64,000 nt of DNA from Diploptera punctata (taxonomy: Eukaryota > Arthropoda > Insecta > Blattodea > Blaberidae). The stretch lies in NCBI GenBank assembly GCA_030220185.1, contig JASPKZ010007287.1, forward strand, positions 781,797 to 845,796. Direction: 5' to 3'. Below, piece after piece: positions 42,630 through 53,837 of the stretch (within the stretch, counting starts at the first letter, position 1; each line of letters opens with the position of its first letter). Position numbers and translations under genes: made by a program. The notes below the pieces were generated by a model, which saw only the letters and a program-made list of their open reading frames with translations, was not told the origin of the DNA and did no database searches.

Positions 42630-42639
42630 TATATATGAA

Positions 42640-43110
42640 TCTCTCTCTCTCTTTTTTTATTTTTTTACTCTTTAATGTATACTGATTTGCATACAAGGAG
42701 TTAATTTTATTTGCATATTAATTTGTTGTTACTGACTTGTTGCTTATCAATTATTCATGTGTACATGAAATTTTGTTTTGCTCTATAGTTTCCTCTCTGT
42801 TAGCTGTAGTTATAATCTTGTTTTTAATTTAGCTGTTTTTCCTCTCTGTTCTATTACATCCTCTGATAACGTAGAGGATTCTGCTTTTTTTTTTCTTGCA
42901 TTTTTTTTTCTATTTTCCTGTTCTTCCAGCTTTTTATTCCAAAATGCTTTGTAGTTTGATTGTCTACCTTTTGGTATTTTTTCTTTGCTTTTTCTTTCAT
43001 TATACAGCATAATTTATTAAGTATATTTCTGGGATGTTACTGTAGATTTGTTATTTTGTAGCATCTAATTCAACTTCTTTCCTGTATCAATACTTTAAAA
43101 AAATAAAAAA
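42640..43110. other. Intronic, no recognised feature
   Basis: T-rich intron. A Lys/Glu-rich minus-strand frame at 42810-43010 has no recognisable domain. Confidence 0.4.
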
Positions 43111-43114
43111 TAAA

Positions 43115-43560
43115 ATTCATAGAGAAAATTGAAAAGAATAATGCAATCAACTATCTAGATCTCATACTAACAAAAAATTTAATTAGCAATAGTTTAGACA
43201 TCAGCATTTACAGAAAATCAACCAGTGATACAATTACCATTCTTAAAAAATCTAGACACCCTCCACAACAAAAAATCAGTACCTTTACCAGCTTCATTAG
43301 CAGAATGATAAAACTACCACTTAACCAAGGAAATTACAATAAAGAATTAAAATACATAAAACTTCTAGCCTCCGATAAGGTTATAATGAAGAAATAATTG
43401 ATAAATTAATCAAAAAACAAATAAAGAATATGGTTTATTGAAATAAAGAATTCATAACGTAACAGCATTAAATAGGGAAATATATGATGAAAATAGAACT
43501 AAGTGGTTAACTCTCACATATACTGATTTTGAAACCATTAAAAACATGATAAATTAATAA
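43115..43560 (+). pseudogene. PLE-B-like fragment: RT tail
   Basis: The frame NNAINYLDLILTKNLI, LDISIYRKSTSDT, HPPQQKISTFTSFISRMIKL and NYNKELKYIKLLA parallels residues 30-110 of the PLE-B ORF. A one-base shift precedes GYNEEIIDKLIKKQIKN. No nuclease follows. Confidence 0.75.
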
Positions 43561-43569
43561 TATAAAAAT

Positions 43570-43635
43570 AGATACCTGAGATCTCAGTCTTCCTCAAATC
43601 CAAAGTTGAGGAAGACTGAGATCTCAGGTATCTAT
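43570..43635. repeat. Near-perfect short hairpin
   Basis: gatacctgagatctcagtct and its reverse complement form 27-bp arms around an 8-base loop. It resembles the inverted repeat at 19623-19715 and sits at the end of a PLE fragment, so it is probably a PLE terminus. Confidence 0.7.
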
Positions 43636-43851
43636 TTTTATATTTTTAATTCCAAGTTATTCTTTGTTTTAGCACCTGTTTTGTTTTTCTTCATTTAATA
43701 ATATAATTATGATCATTGGTTGGTATCCAGTTATTGGCTGTTCAATTATTTTGTTGGTAATTAAATCTTTTATACCAGTTGAGACTACTGTCAAATCTGG
43801 ATTAATTGTATTCCTAGAATAATGCAGAAAAATAGAAGTATTAGTGTTATA

Positions 43852-43854
<3 letters not shown>

Positions 43855-43887
<33 letters not shown>

Positions 43888-44238
43888 CACCGCTGTGGTC
43901 TCGAGGTAGCATGCTGCCTTGTCACGCAGTGGGCCCGGGTTCCATCCCCGGTCGGGACAGTTTTTCTGGGTGAGGTTTTTATCGGGATTTTTTCTCACCT
44001 GTAAGACAAATGTCAGGAAAACTTTAAGGCCCAAACGGTCCCCGAAATCATATGGCCATAATCATCATCATCCTTATCATTATTATCATCATCATAATCC
44101 TTCACCGGTGTGGAAAGCAATGGAAGCTACCACTCATACAATTTCCTAGTAAAACTGCAAAGCATAGCATGAAAATGCTATGATTGCAGTGAAAGACCTG
44201 CTCTCGGGCAGAATTACTATGGATGGATATATATATAT
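43855..44238 (+). mobile_element. SINE2, well preserved, in (TA)n
   Basis: (TA)n at 43855-43882, then the SINE2 head and body to ggatgg near 44226 and (TA)n. Same structure as 27050-27405, including the insertion into a TA run. Confidence 0.85.
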
Positions 44239-44239
44239 T

Positions 44240-44575
44240 GGCCACGGTGGACTAATAGTTATGCTGCTTGCCTCTGGTTCCGAGGGTCGCAGGTTCAAAC
44301 CCAGCCATGGTTAATGTATTTTTTTAGGATGGAAAAATCCAAAGAGGAAGTCCTCCGGGAGGGACTTTAAGCCATGGGTCCCAAGTCCAATGATATTCAG
44401 ACTTGTAAAAGATCCTTAAGCCTGAATAAAGAGGCCTCTAAGCAAAATTTACTGACATCAACATCCTAGTAATACTTTAGTTGCCTGTTAGATGTCTCAT
44501 TGAGTCAGTATGTCGACCACATGCCATCCATAACATCTACGAGCAAATAAGGTAACTAAAAATTAACTTCATCTC
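44240..44575 (+). mobile_element. SINE3, complete copy with tRNA-like head
   Basis: The head ggccacggtggactaatagt with ctctggttccgagg and B box GGTTCAAACCC, then a body that matches 3575-3835. A (TA)n run follows. Confidence 0.8.
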
Positions 44576-44617
44576 CTTATAAAAGAGAGACTATGGCTCA
44601 ATAATGGGCTATGCCAT

Positions 44618-44657
<40 letters not shown>

Positions 44658-44660
<3 letters not shown>

Positions 44661-45812
44661 TAAAAGTTGTTCAAAGAGGAATTACATATAACCATTTTTT
44701 TTTTCCCCCACATTCCGCATTATAAAAAAAAAACAAAAAAAAATATTAACCAATCTTAGATTATAGTGCACTGTGTATGTCTTTTTATGTACCTTGGATT
44801 AATTGTAGTTCTGCTGCCGTTGGAAAGAGAAGTATAGTATGTACGAGCGACTTCTATGGTGACATGTGAAAAAAGAGTCCCATATCATCAGTGTTAAAAA
44901 TGTCTCTTTGGCGTGTATCCTGAAATTAAAGTATGCAGTTTCGGTTTCAATTCACTAACTATAATTTCATCCACATCCTTTGATTCCCTGCAAATTTCAT
45001 TCCACACTATATTGTATCATTTTTTAAAACTGCCCACAACCAACCTCAATTATCTTGAAATTGTTATTCCCTAGGGATATAGCAAGCAGCTAGAGCTTGA
45101 CTTTGGAGATTTTTTTTATTGTGTACTAGTAAAACACTCTCACACTTTTTTTTTTTGCCATTTCCTTGTTTCCATTCATTATTTTTTCTTTGTGTTTTAA
45201 AATCTCATAAACTTGGATTTTTCCACATTTAAATTTAGTCGTTTTATTTTGCGTACTGAGAATTTGTATTTCTTTATCTTTAATCACTTTCACTTTTTCG
45301 TTTAATGACAATGATACATACGTTTTAGCCATCTTTATTCTGTAAATTCGAATGCTCACTGTGAAAGATACATACACAATCAGTCTCGAATCTTACACTA
45401 ATTTAAAATTTTACAGTGCACTGGTTATTTGTAAGACAGATGTCACACACCAAATATTTGTTAAACGAACCTGTATATCGCAAAACGGGTGTGCAATGAG
45501 GCTGAAAGAAAATTCCAGATAGAAGTAGAAACTCTACTTCTCCTGGCAGCAGGAATCATCATATATTGTTAATTCGCTAACAGGAATTCAATGAAGTGAA
45601 AACTAATTTATTTCTCTCTCTATCTTTCCGCCTTATAAACATTTTTTTCATGAATTGTGTAGAAATATCCTTCCATTTCTACATTGTACAGATTCCATTT
45701 TATACAAAATAAATACACGTAAAATTACTGTTATTTTGCTGGAACCAATAAATTTGTTCACAGTGGACAGATTTCCGCATTATTAACATTCTGGATTAAA
45801 TAAGTTTTACTG
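44658..45812 (-). mobile_element. Tigger-like (pogo superfamily) transposon, internally deleted
   Basis: 1155 bp between TA duplications (44656-44657 and 45813-45814), with ends CAGTAAAAsTTrTT. The minus frame at 45377-45126 reads KTYVSLSLNEKVKVIKDKE and KFKCGKIQVYEILKHKEKIM, the N-terminal HTH_psq DNA-binding region of Tigger/Jerky proteins. The DDE catalytic part is missing. Confidence 0.8.
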
Positions 45813-45814
45813 TA

Positions 45815-46029
45815 AAACGATCTTGAAACAGTCAAGGGCAAAACATATGGTAAGTAGGAAATAAGTAATAAACTAATCATAGAAGTAAAAAAATCAAATT
45901 GGTTACTTACACTTCATCTCATAATTTGCTCTCTTGCCAAGGATATGTTTTGTAGGTCATTATCCCAATTCTTAGCCAATGACTAACTGTTGAGATGACT
46001 GTTGGAAGCCTCATATATCCTCTTCCTCT
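45815..46029. other. PLE-type terminus and unassigned sequence
   Basis: The cttcatctcataatttg stretch is like other PLE ends. The rest is unassigned. Confidence 0.35.
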
Positions 46030-46243
46030 GATGTTGGGCTGGCAAACCTTACAAACAAATCCTACTCCTCTGGAATTTTCAAAATTCATTATTTTGTCTA
46101 TTCTGGATGTAGATCTTCTCCAAAATTGTGAGTTCTCTTAATTCCTTCCAGTTGTTTTAGGAATTTTGATTTCTCTTCAATTCTATGTTTTTCTGTCCAC
46201 ATATGTGCAGGTATCACCAATTTTTCTATTTCTCCATATTTTA

Positions 46244-47570
46244 CGAGGTGTGATCAATAAGTTTCCAGAATGGCTTCAAAACAATTATGCCATTGAGGAG
46301 TTTTTAATTTTCACCCAGGCTGTACATTCAGAATTTCCTTGTGATGAATTTGAGGGGTCGCGTGACCTTCTCTGACCTTGCAGTATGCTGGTAGAAGCTC
46401 TGAAGTGAAGACGTGTTTTGTGCGTGCGGCGATTTCTCTGTGTAGCAACAATGCGGGATTACGAGGAACAAAGAACATGCATCAAATTTTGCTTTAAACT
46501 TGGTAAAACTGCAACAGAAACATATCAAATGTTAAGAACAGCTTATGGGGAGGAAGCAATGGGCAAATCTCAAGCATTTGAGTGGTTTTCGAAATTTAAA
46601 AGGCGCGTGACATCGGTTAAGGATGAAAATCGTCTGGGATGACCATCTTCCAGCAAAACCAATAAAAATATTGATCGAGTGAGGGAAATGGTATTAAATG
46701 ATAGGCGCATTACAATACGAGAACTGTCTGATGCACTAGCACTCTCGTTTGGAAGTGTTCAAAGCATTTTGAAAGACGATTTGAACATGCGAAGAATTGC
46801 TGCAAAGTTCATGCCCCGCCTCCTTTCAATTGACCAAAAGGAAAGTCGTGTGATTGCCTGCACAGATCTTAAAGAACAACTTAAAAATGACCCATGGTTC
46901 ATGGAAAAGGTTATTACTGGTGATGAAACATGGATTTATGGCTACGATCCAGAAACTAAACAACAGTCTTCGCAATGGAAGAGTCCTGCATCTCCACGCC
47001 CCAAGAAAGCCAGACAAGTTCGATTGAATGTGAAGTCAATGATGATTGTTTTTTTTGACATTAATGGAATTGTGCATAAGGAATTTGTACCACGGGGTCA
47101 AACAGTGAATCAAGTGTACTACAAACAAGTGTTGCAAAGATTGAGGGAGAGTGTGCGACACAAACGGCCAGAGAAATGGAGGACTGGTTCCTGCATCACA
47201 ACAATGCGCCCGCGCACAAAGCAATTTCTGTCTGCCAGTTTTTGGACAAAAATAGGATGAGTACTGTTCCCCATCCAGCCTATTCTCCAGATCTGGCTCC
47301 AGCAGACTTTTTCCTGTTCCACGGTTAAAAATTCGGCTCCGAGGATATCGTTTTGAGGACATTGATGTCATTCAGCGCGAATCGCAGAAGGCATTGGACA
47401 CATTTAAAGAAGTCGACTTCCAGAAGTGCTTCCAGCATTGGCAGAAGCGCTGGGACAAGTGTATCAACTCCCAAGGTGACTACTTCGAGGGTGGACAGTG
47501 CTGAATAGAAACTTTGAAGTGTTGTGTTGTGTTTATGGCCTCATTCCAGAAACTTATTGATCACACCTCG
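46244..47570 (+). mobile_element. Mariner 3, nearly full length
   Basis: 1327 bp, the usual mariner size, with TA duplications (46242-46243 and 47571-47572) and ends cgaggtgtgatcaataagtt. The plus-strand transposase starts at 46451 (MRDYEEQRTCIKFCFKLGKT). One stop (TGA at 46640) and a frameshift near 47180 are the main lesions. VITGDETWIYGYDPETKQQS holds the first catalytic Asp. SMMIVFFDINGIVHKEFVPR is present, and HHNNAPAHK and YSPDLAPADFFLF lie past the frameshift, a DD34D-type pattern. Few changes, so it is a recent insertion. Confidence 0.9.
46451..47500 (+). pseudogene. Mariner 3 transposase pseudogene
   Basis: DNA-binding half 46451-46642, including the RTAYGEEAMGKSQAFEWFSK block (split HTH). 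Catalytic half 46679-47260 and beyond: RRITIRELSDALALSFGSVQ, then the DD34D domain. The two halves are in the same frame apart from the single TGA; the C-terminus is in another frame from about 47180. Catalyses cut-and-paste transposition in active relatives. Confidence 0.85.
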
Positions 47571-47839
47571 TACATTTCTCTGATGATCAGATTTATTTAA
47601 TTTTCTTATGTACATTTGTCTGCCTAACATCAGAGGGAAATGATACACAAGGCTTCCACAGTCATCTCAGCAGTTAATTTTTAACTGAGAATAGAGGTAA
47701 TAATCTTCAAAATGTATCCCAGCTGAGAGAACGAAATATGAGGTGAGGTGTAAATAATGTTATTTTTCTTTGATAAAATATCTCAGTGTTATTTTATATT
47801 AATTTTGTGTTTAAATAAAAACCACAAAAAGCAGTAAAC

Positions 47840-48060
47840 CAAAATTCAAATTGATGACAGGACACGATTGCCATAATTTACAAGATTTTGGTATGTATGA
47901 AACAAGTGTACTCAGCAAGAATTCAGATGACATGAGGGATAGTTAATATTTCCACTATCCACCGCTAAATCACAATGTTCAATGAAGAAACAACTAAACA
48001 ATATTCAATGTATGAACTTAATGAATTTACAAAAGAAATTGGGTATCGAAGTATGAACTT
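47840..48060 (+). pseudogene. LINE C-terminal relic
   Basis: KFKLMTGHDCHNLQDFGMYE resembles the FRLTTGHDCLxxHLxRIGI block after RNase H. No more can be said. Confidence 0.4.
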
Positions 48061-48185
48061 TTTACCCAGTATTTAATATGTTTTATAACTTGTTAAGAAT
48101 ATGTTAAAAGGCATACTTTGAGGAATAGATTTTTTCAAAAAGCTGAGTTTTCAGTAATAAGGTGCATATTGAGTGAGATATATAT

Positions 48186-48300
48186 ATGATTAAGAAAGTT
48201 TTCTTGGGTTTTCCGCATCATGGATTCAAGTTCAGCCTCTGGCTGCTGATTCAGTGGCAAAACGGGTGCGGAAAACTTTCTTAATCATACTTATATCCGT
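48186..48300. repeat. Inverted repeat
   Basis: gattaagaaagttttc at the left and gaaaactttcttaatc at the right, with a (TA)n tract after it. Confidence 0.6.
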
Positions 48301-48304
48301 GAAA

Positions 48305-48454
48305 ATCTGCAATATATATATATATATATATATATATATCCATCTATAGTAATTCTGCATTCTGCCCTAGGGCAGGTCTTTCACTGCAATCATAGCATTT
48401 TCATGCTATGCTTTGCAGCTTTACTAGGAAATTATGTGTGTGTATATATATATA

Positions 48455-48490
<36 letters not shown>
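48305..48490 (-). mobile_element. SINE2 3' end (minus) between (TA)n tracts
   Basis: (TA)n, then ccatctatagtaattctgc, aggtctttcactgcaatc and gctatgctttgcagctttac, the reverse complement of the SINE2 3' domain, then (TA)n again. Confidence 0.75.
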
Positions 48491-48496
<6 letters not shown>

Positions 48497-48744
48497 TTAT
48501 TATATTCTGATGTGGATGGGCTTTTAGAGTGAAATAGATTGTATTTTAGGATTAGTTCAACATTGTTTGAGTTAGTGACATACTGTATTGCTGGTTTTAA
48601 GTTTTTAACTTCACATTCTTTTGTGCTTTCCCAGAATGGGAAAAATCTCATTGTGCATTTGCATTTTAAATTTATGGACAGCTTTTGTTACATATATATA
48701 TGGAGAATTTATATCAGTATTTATAAGATAAATTAAAACAAGCA

Positions 48745-48960
48745 TCTCACTGACTGCTCTTTTGAGTGTAATGTCTGTGATGAAGATAAATTATGGGCTC
48801 CCAATGTGTGCTGCTTAACATGTTACCCAAAACTTGCAAAAGTGGCTGAACGGAAAGAAGAATCATTGTATGCCATTTGCAGATCCAATAATCTGGTATG
48901 AACTAACATCTGACTCAGAAGCAGATTATTTCTGTTTAAACAAAGATTATAGAATATAGG
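48745..48960 (+). pseudogene. Fragment of an arthropod repeat-encoded Cys-rich protein
   Basis: CNVCDEDKLWAPNVCCLTCY followed by, after a one-base shift, MPFADPIIWYELTSDSEADY and FCLN. The order C-x2-C, W-x-P-x-VC-x2-C, MPFxxPxIW, then DYxFC is one I recognise from a repetitive arthropod protein family, but I cannot name it. Confidence 0.45.
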
Positions 48961-49069
48961 ACAATCCATTTGAAATCAGCAAAAAAAAAATGTGAAAATT
49001 GAACTCGCATCTTTAAAAGTTTGCAATTTTTTATTATAGTGAAAGTTTGACATACTTAATATCTGAACT

Positions 49070-49451
49070 GTCCACTGCTGTGGTCTCGAGGTAGCGTGCT
49101 GCCTTGTCATGCAGTGGGCCCGAGTTCGATCCCCGGTTGGGACAGTTTTTCTGGGTGAGGTTTTTATCGGGGTTTTTCCTCTCCTGTAAGACAAATGTCA
49201 GGAAAACTTTAAAAGGCCCAAACGGTCCCCGAAATCATACGGCCATCGCAATCATCATCATTCATATTCATCTTAGATTAAGCTTAGGATTAGAGACTCT
49301 CCTGGCGCACCACTATCATCACCCATCATATCATCAGGGCAACATGACCCTGCCTTCAGGCGCCCCAACCTCAGAAGTTGGTTACAACTATGCCATGCCA
49401 GGAGAGAACACCAGAATGTCGAAAGACAACCTGGGGCATTTGCAAGAAAAA
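49070..49451 (+). mobile_element. SINE2, complete, 12-bp TSD
   Basis: 382 bp flanked by aatatctgaact (49058-49069 and 49452-49463). This is the longer body type (cttaggattagagactctcc, gcgccccaacctcag), ending in an A-rich tail. Confidence 0.9.
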
Positions 49452-49463
49452 AATATCTGAACT

Positions 49464-49838
49464 CAATTTCAGTTTAATATTTCAAGGAAGTACCACTATG
49501 AGGTTTTTTAAAGATAATGCAGGCCTAGTGTATAATTCTTCAATTTCAGTTCTTTGTTTGATATAATTAGAGAGTAATGGAGCTGTCAATTTATTGTATT
49601 TTTGAAAGAAGCTTCTTGTTTGAATTAAATTTCTCAATGTTTAATTACTTCCTCACCTTGAAAAGTTAGTCACATTATAGATGATTTTATGCTCTATTGT
49701 TTGAAACTTATTATGTTGATATTTATGTTTTTCTGAGTGGATTAAATTGATTAATTTGCTATTGACCTCAACAACCATTTTTTATAAAATTTAAAAAATA
49801 CCAGATTATTCCATGATGACCAGTTAATTGTTTGTTAG
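49464..49838. other. Intronic, no recognised feature
   Basis: Nothing supported. Confidence 0.4.
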
Positions 49839-49848
49839 TATTAAATTG

Positions 49849-50439
49849 ATTTAATCACAAACAGGAATGAGATGCACAAGGAAATTAAACATAGGCTCAA
49901 TTCTGGATACGCATGTTATGCATTACAGAAACTCTTGACATCCGAACTCCTTTCAAAAAATGTTAAACGGAAAATATACAAAACTATTATTCTACCAGTT
50001 ATATTATATGGGTGCGAAACATGGACTCTTACTTTAAGGAAGGAAAGGGGATTATGGATATTTGAAAATAAAGTTCTTAGGAAAATTTTTGGACCAAAGA
50101 GAGATGAATGGAGAAGACTGCGTAACAGTAAATTACATGATCTTTATAGGAAGCCAGATATAATGAGAATAGTTAAGTCTCATAGACTGCGATGGGCAGG
50201 ACATGTGGCATGAATGGGGAATAAAAGACGTGCATGGAAGCTCCTTGTAGGAAAAACCAGAGGGAAAACACCTAGTTGGTAGACCAAGAATGAGGTGGGA
50301 GAATAATATTAACTATGATTTGAGGAAAGTAGATTATACAGGGGATGATTGGAAAACATTGGCTCAGGATAGGAATATATGGAGAGCTTATGTCTGTGCG
50401 GCCATGAACCTATGGGTTCGATAGTGCCAGTGAGTTAGT
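49849..50439 (+). mobile_element. RTE LINE, 5'-truncated, 10-bp TSD
   Basis: tattaaattg at 49839-49848 and 50440-50449. Encodes MHKEIKHRLNSGYACYALQK, LPVILYGCETWTLTLRKERG and HRLRWAGHVA up to a stop, then the remaining C-terminus in another frame. The 591-bp length shows typical 5' truncation. Confidence 0.85.
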
Positions 50440-50449
50440 TATTAAATTG

Positions 50450-51080
50450 GTTAGATGAAAGGAACTTCCAAAAATAATTATTTTCCCTAAAATCTCCTGA
50501 GTGTAGACTGCTTGAAATACGTTATGCATTAGTAGAGATCACTCGTTTGCAGAAACAAGAATTAGTAATCGTCCTTTGTGCACTTACAAACATTTATTAT
50601 CATTAACATTGTGGATTAGTGGTTATTATGCTGACTTTATATTATCTTCATTTGGTAGCAAGTGCTATAATATTCGGTTTTTATCTAAAAGTGATGTCTT
50701 GTAATAATATTATTTTGTCATAAGTTGCAGGAAACAATAAAGTATACTGAATCTAAAGTTGTTTTGAGATAGAGATTGTTAATTTATAACATAATACAAT
50801 CAATACTGCTATAATTAAATTAATAATGTAAGATAATGTGATCCAATCTGCAAGAAAAAAAAAACTTAGTCACTAAATATATTTTTTTAAATCTAGCTTG
50901 AAATCTGTGAATGGTTGTTTACTTCAATATAGAGCTCCAAGTTTGGATGAAAATGTTTCTCTTCAAATATTAATTTGTCCTTCAGTGTGAATGATAAATT
51001 TAAATAAAAACATCACAAATAAACTTTACTGACTATAATAGTGTTAAAATCCCATTCAAGTCTTCTTGAATGAAAAGCTG
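50450..51080 (+). mobile_element. Unassigned sequence ending in a SINE1 relic
   Basis: Only 50955-51080 is recognised: ctcttcaaatattaatttgtcc, a degraded actggctata, then aagtcttctt, as in the SINE1 body. 50450-50950 shows nothing. Confidence 0.45.
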
Positions 51081-51319
51081 CAAAATGACATCTATACTGT
51101 ATCTGAGCTAAGTTCCAGTTGTACTGTAAAAAACTTGCGTAAGGTATTACTCTGTCTATTGAGAGAACCGTGGTACTACTTTTACCTACGTATGAGTGAA
51201 TTGTCTATGGAAATGTCAATGATAGAAACATTTTTCTTAGGCTACATCATATTTTATGGGAAATAAGACTGGATACAAGATAAGATGGTACCAATAATTA
51301 GTAACTTCCATTTCTTATT

Positions 51320-51600
51320 TATTTATGACAAAAAATTATATATGTACTTACCTAATCAGAACTTGCGTTTTTTCCCATGATGTCGATAGATATCCTTTAT
51401 ATACAATTTTTTAAGTCTATGAGCAGAATATATGCCAATCCTGACTTACTTGTAAATTCTGCTGTTATTTTCATTGCGTCCTCAATAGGATATTTTTCAC
51501 TATACTGTTTGAAAACATTCAAAATAATTAGTTTCTCTCTACTTCTCAAAGACTTCCCTTTTTGATGCTTCAAAAATTGTATAGGAGAAGCAGCCATTTG
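51320..51600 (-). pseudogene. Transposon-type DNA-binding N-terminus fragment
   Basis: The minus frame MAASPIQFLKHQKGKSLRSR, EKLIILNVFKQYSEKYPIED resembles the N-terminal helix-turn-helix of some insect DDE transposons. The ATG with upstream context sits at about 51598. Weak call. Confidence 0.35.
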
Positions 51601-51744
51601 AAAAATTGAAATTCTAAAGTATTCTGTATTGCACATGCGTAAGAAGCAATGAAATGCTTACTACTACTTATTTTAGGAATTCATACTATGAGGTATATTC
51701 ATTTAGGTAAACTTTAATCATTCACCTCACATTTTTCTTCTTAT

Positions 51745-51800
51745 TTTAATTTAAACTAGTTTCGGAACTTTTCATTTCAGTTCCATCATCAGTATCCCCG
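51745..51800 (-). ncRNA. Hammerhead-ribozyme-like motif
   Basis: On the minus strand: CUGAUGA (51786-51792), stem II GGAACU/AGUUCC, GAAAC, ACUAGU-type stem III and U. All core bases are canonical. Confidence 0.8.
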
Positions 51801-51997
51801 TGACCATTATTCTGTCGTCTTGGAAGAGCCATCTTTCGCTCCCTCTATTGGTAGACTGAAAAACCTCATAATCAGGTCATTCTCCCCGGGAATTTCAAAG
51901 TTCTTCAATTTCTCCTTTGAAATTCCCAGGGAGAGTGACCTGATTTCGAGGTTTTTCAGTCTGCCAATAGCGGGAGCGAAAGATGACAGAATAACGG

Positions 51998-52056
51998 TCA
52001 CGGGGATACTGATGATGGAACTGAAATGAAAAGTTCTGAAACTAGTTTAAATTGGT
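51998..52056 (+). ncRNA. Hammerhead-ribozyme-like motif
   Basis: CUGAUGA (52009-52015), stem II GGAACU/AGUUCU, GAAAC (52038-52042), UAGUU. Mirror of the copy at 51745-51800. Confidence 0.8.
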
Positions 52057-53750
52057 TGGTTGGTTGGTATCTAATGTTGAGCACTTGATAATGAAATCAT
52101 CCACTCTCTTGCACTCCAATATTTAGCAGAAAGGCTGGTCTCTTCTACAAAAGCTGGACAGCGGAGGAGATGGTTTCTTCATTTAAATTGCAAAAAGGGC
52201 ATTTAGGTGAATCTGTTATGCCAAGTCTGTGTAGGTGTTTATTCAGGCTGTCATGTCCCATTAGCAGTCAGAATGATGCTACTGCAGATTTTCTTTGTAA
52301 TGTAGTAATGTCATAAGCTTGTAGATTTTCCCATTCCTTTCCAGATGTTTTGGTGGTGTATTCTTCTCTAAGTTTATTGATATATTTATTTGAGATAATT
52401 CTTTTGATAGAGTGAAAGGAAACTGGAGTAGAAGTTGGGTTTGAAACAATTTTGCTACCCTTGGCCAGAAAATCAGCTGTTTCATTGCCTGTCACTCCAC
52501 AATGGGCTGGAATCCATTGAAGTACAACTTCTTTATGTAGACAGGATAACTGTTTTATCATTTTGTGACATTCAATAATTTTGATGCTTTTGGGTGTTGT
52601 GTCTCGTGTTATAGCGAGAATGGCTGCTTTGGAGTCACATAGAATTACAACTTTTGTAAATTTTTGGATGTGATATAAAAGATTTTATAAACTTAAGAAA
52701 ATTGCTAGAATTTCGCCATCAAAGTTTGTTGAATTTGTGTTTAGTTTACGATAAAAGGAAAAAAGTGGACATACTACACCAGCACCAGTGCCACCGTCAT
52801 TTGGTAGGCTGGAGCCATCTGTAAAAATATGTATCCATTCAGGAGCAGGGTATCTTAGATTTATTATTTCCAGTGACATTTGTTTTAAAATATATGGGGG
52901 AGTTTCAGATTTCTTGATGTCTTCTGTCAATGAAGGTTATATTCAATTTCCAAAAATTCTAGAGGGTTGTTTCTCATCTGCATATTTTCTTTTGAATGTG
53001 GAAGTTGCAATTTCTGTTTGATTTCTTGTACTATGCTTAAGAAGCTTCGCTGAGATTTTAAACATACTTGTGGTTTTCTTTGGGTCCAGTTATTGTGGGG
53101 TAGCCTTAAAAATTTTTCATACTGTGTGATTGCTGTTTTCTCAATTTCAAATGCTATGATTGGGTTATTTGTTAAGATTTGCATGGCAGTGATTGATGTT
53201 GTTTTTAACGGCTCCTGTTATCAGACGGAGGATTTTGGTTCTGCAATTTATTAAGTTTTTCCACTTTTGTAGTTACTAGGATTTCTTCACAATAATGAAG
53301 TATATGTTTTATGTACATTTGGTAGAAGATGTTTAGAGTTTGTGTGTTGGAACCCCACTTTTTCCCTGCTAATCGTTTTAATAATGGTAATCTTCTTTCT
53401 ATCTTTGTACATATATTCTCTATATGTTTCTTCCATGTTAATTTTGTGTCCAGAGTTATTCCTAAATATTTTGCTTCATGTGTTTGAGTTAATAATTCAC
53501 CCTCCAATTTCAGAGTGATGGGTAGTGGTTTCTTTCTTAATGTAAATAGTTGATAATTTGTCTTCTGTATATTTATCTTCATTAAGTTCTGGGATGTCCA
53601 ATTCTCTAACTGTATTAGTGATTGTTGGGCTATGGTTATTAATTGTTGACTTTGGTTTTTTGGCTTGGAGACCCATATTACAACATCATCAGCAAAAAGT
53701 AGATTTTTGTTTGGAGCTTTTCTATATGCTTAGGTAGATCATTAAATGTA
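52053..53750 (-). pseudogene. LINE-F (Jockey/I-like), 5'-truncated: RT tail and RNase H
   Basis: Minus strand: a frame with MKINIQKTNYQLFTLRKKPL and AKYLGITLDTKLTWKKHI (53582-53205), the post-palm RT. Then FTDGSSLPNDGGTGAGVV (52930-52685), the first RNase H block, and EVVLQWIPAHCGVTGNETAD (52561-52268), the last block. A YADD-like end (LLFADDVVIWV) is near 53670. It ends in a (TTGG)n tail at 52053-52070. Several frameshifts. The 3' ~85 bp are shared with SINE5 at 20990-21082. Confidence 0.8.
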
Positions 53751-53837
53751 GATTAAAATAAGAAGAAAAATATGAGGTCAGTGACTAAATTTTACCTAAA
53801 TGAAATGCTTATTTATTTTATATTTATATATATTCAG

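Larger units (their letters stand above)
46030..47650 (-). pseudogene. PLE fragment (minus), split by mariner 3
   Basis: The minus strand at 46240-46060 encodes EIEKLVIPAHMWTEKHRIEE and SKFLKQLE, the GIY-YIG C-terminal block. Mariner 3 interrupts it at 46244, and the upstream part resumes at 47573. Confidence 0.6.
51740..53830. mobile_element. PLE-type inverted repeat (two hammerheads) split by a LINE
   Basis: Arms 51755-51902 and 51916-52052 are inverted copies; the outer end of the right arm (attaaaataagaag, atatgaggtcag) continues at 53751 after the LINE. The arms contain the PLE C-terminal codons (FEIPGENDLIMRFFSLPIEG). Hammerhead cores lie in both arms. Confidence 0.7.

Noticed and set aside
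42810..43010. Lys/Glu-rich minus ORF as a gene
   Set aside because: Low-complexity complement of a T-rich stretch; no splice or domain support.
44658..45812. Intact Tigger transposase gene
   Set aside because: Only the N-terminal DNA-binding part is readable; the catalytic region is deleted.
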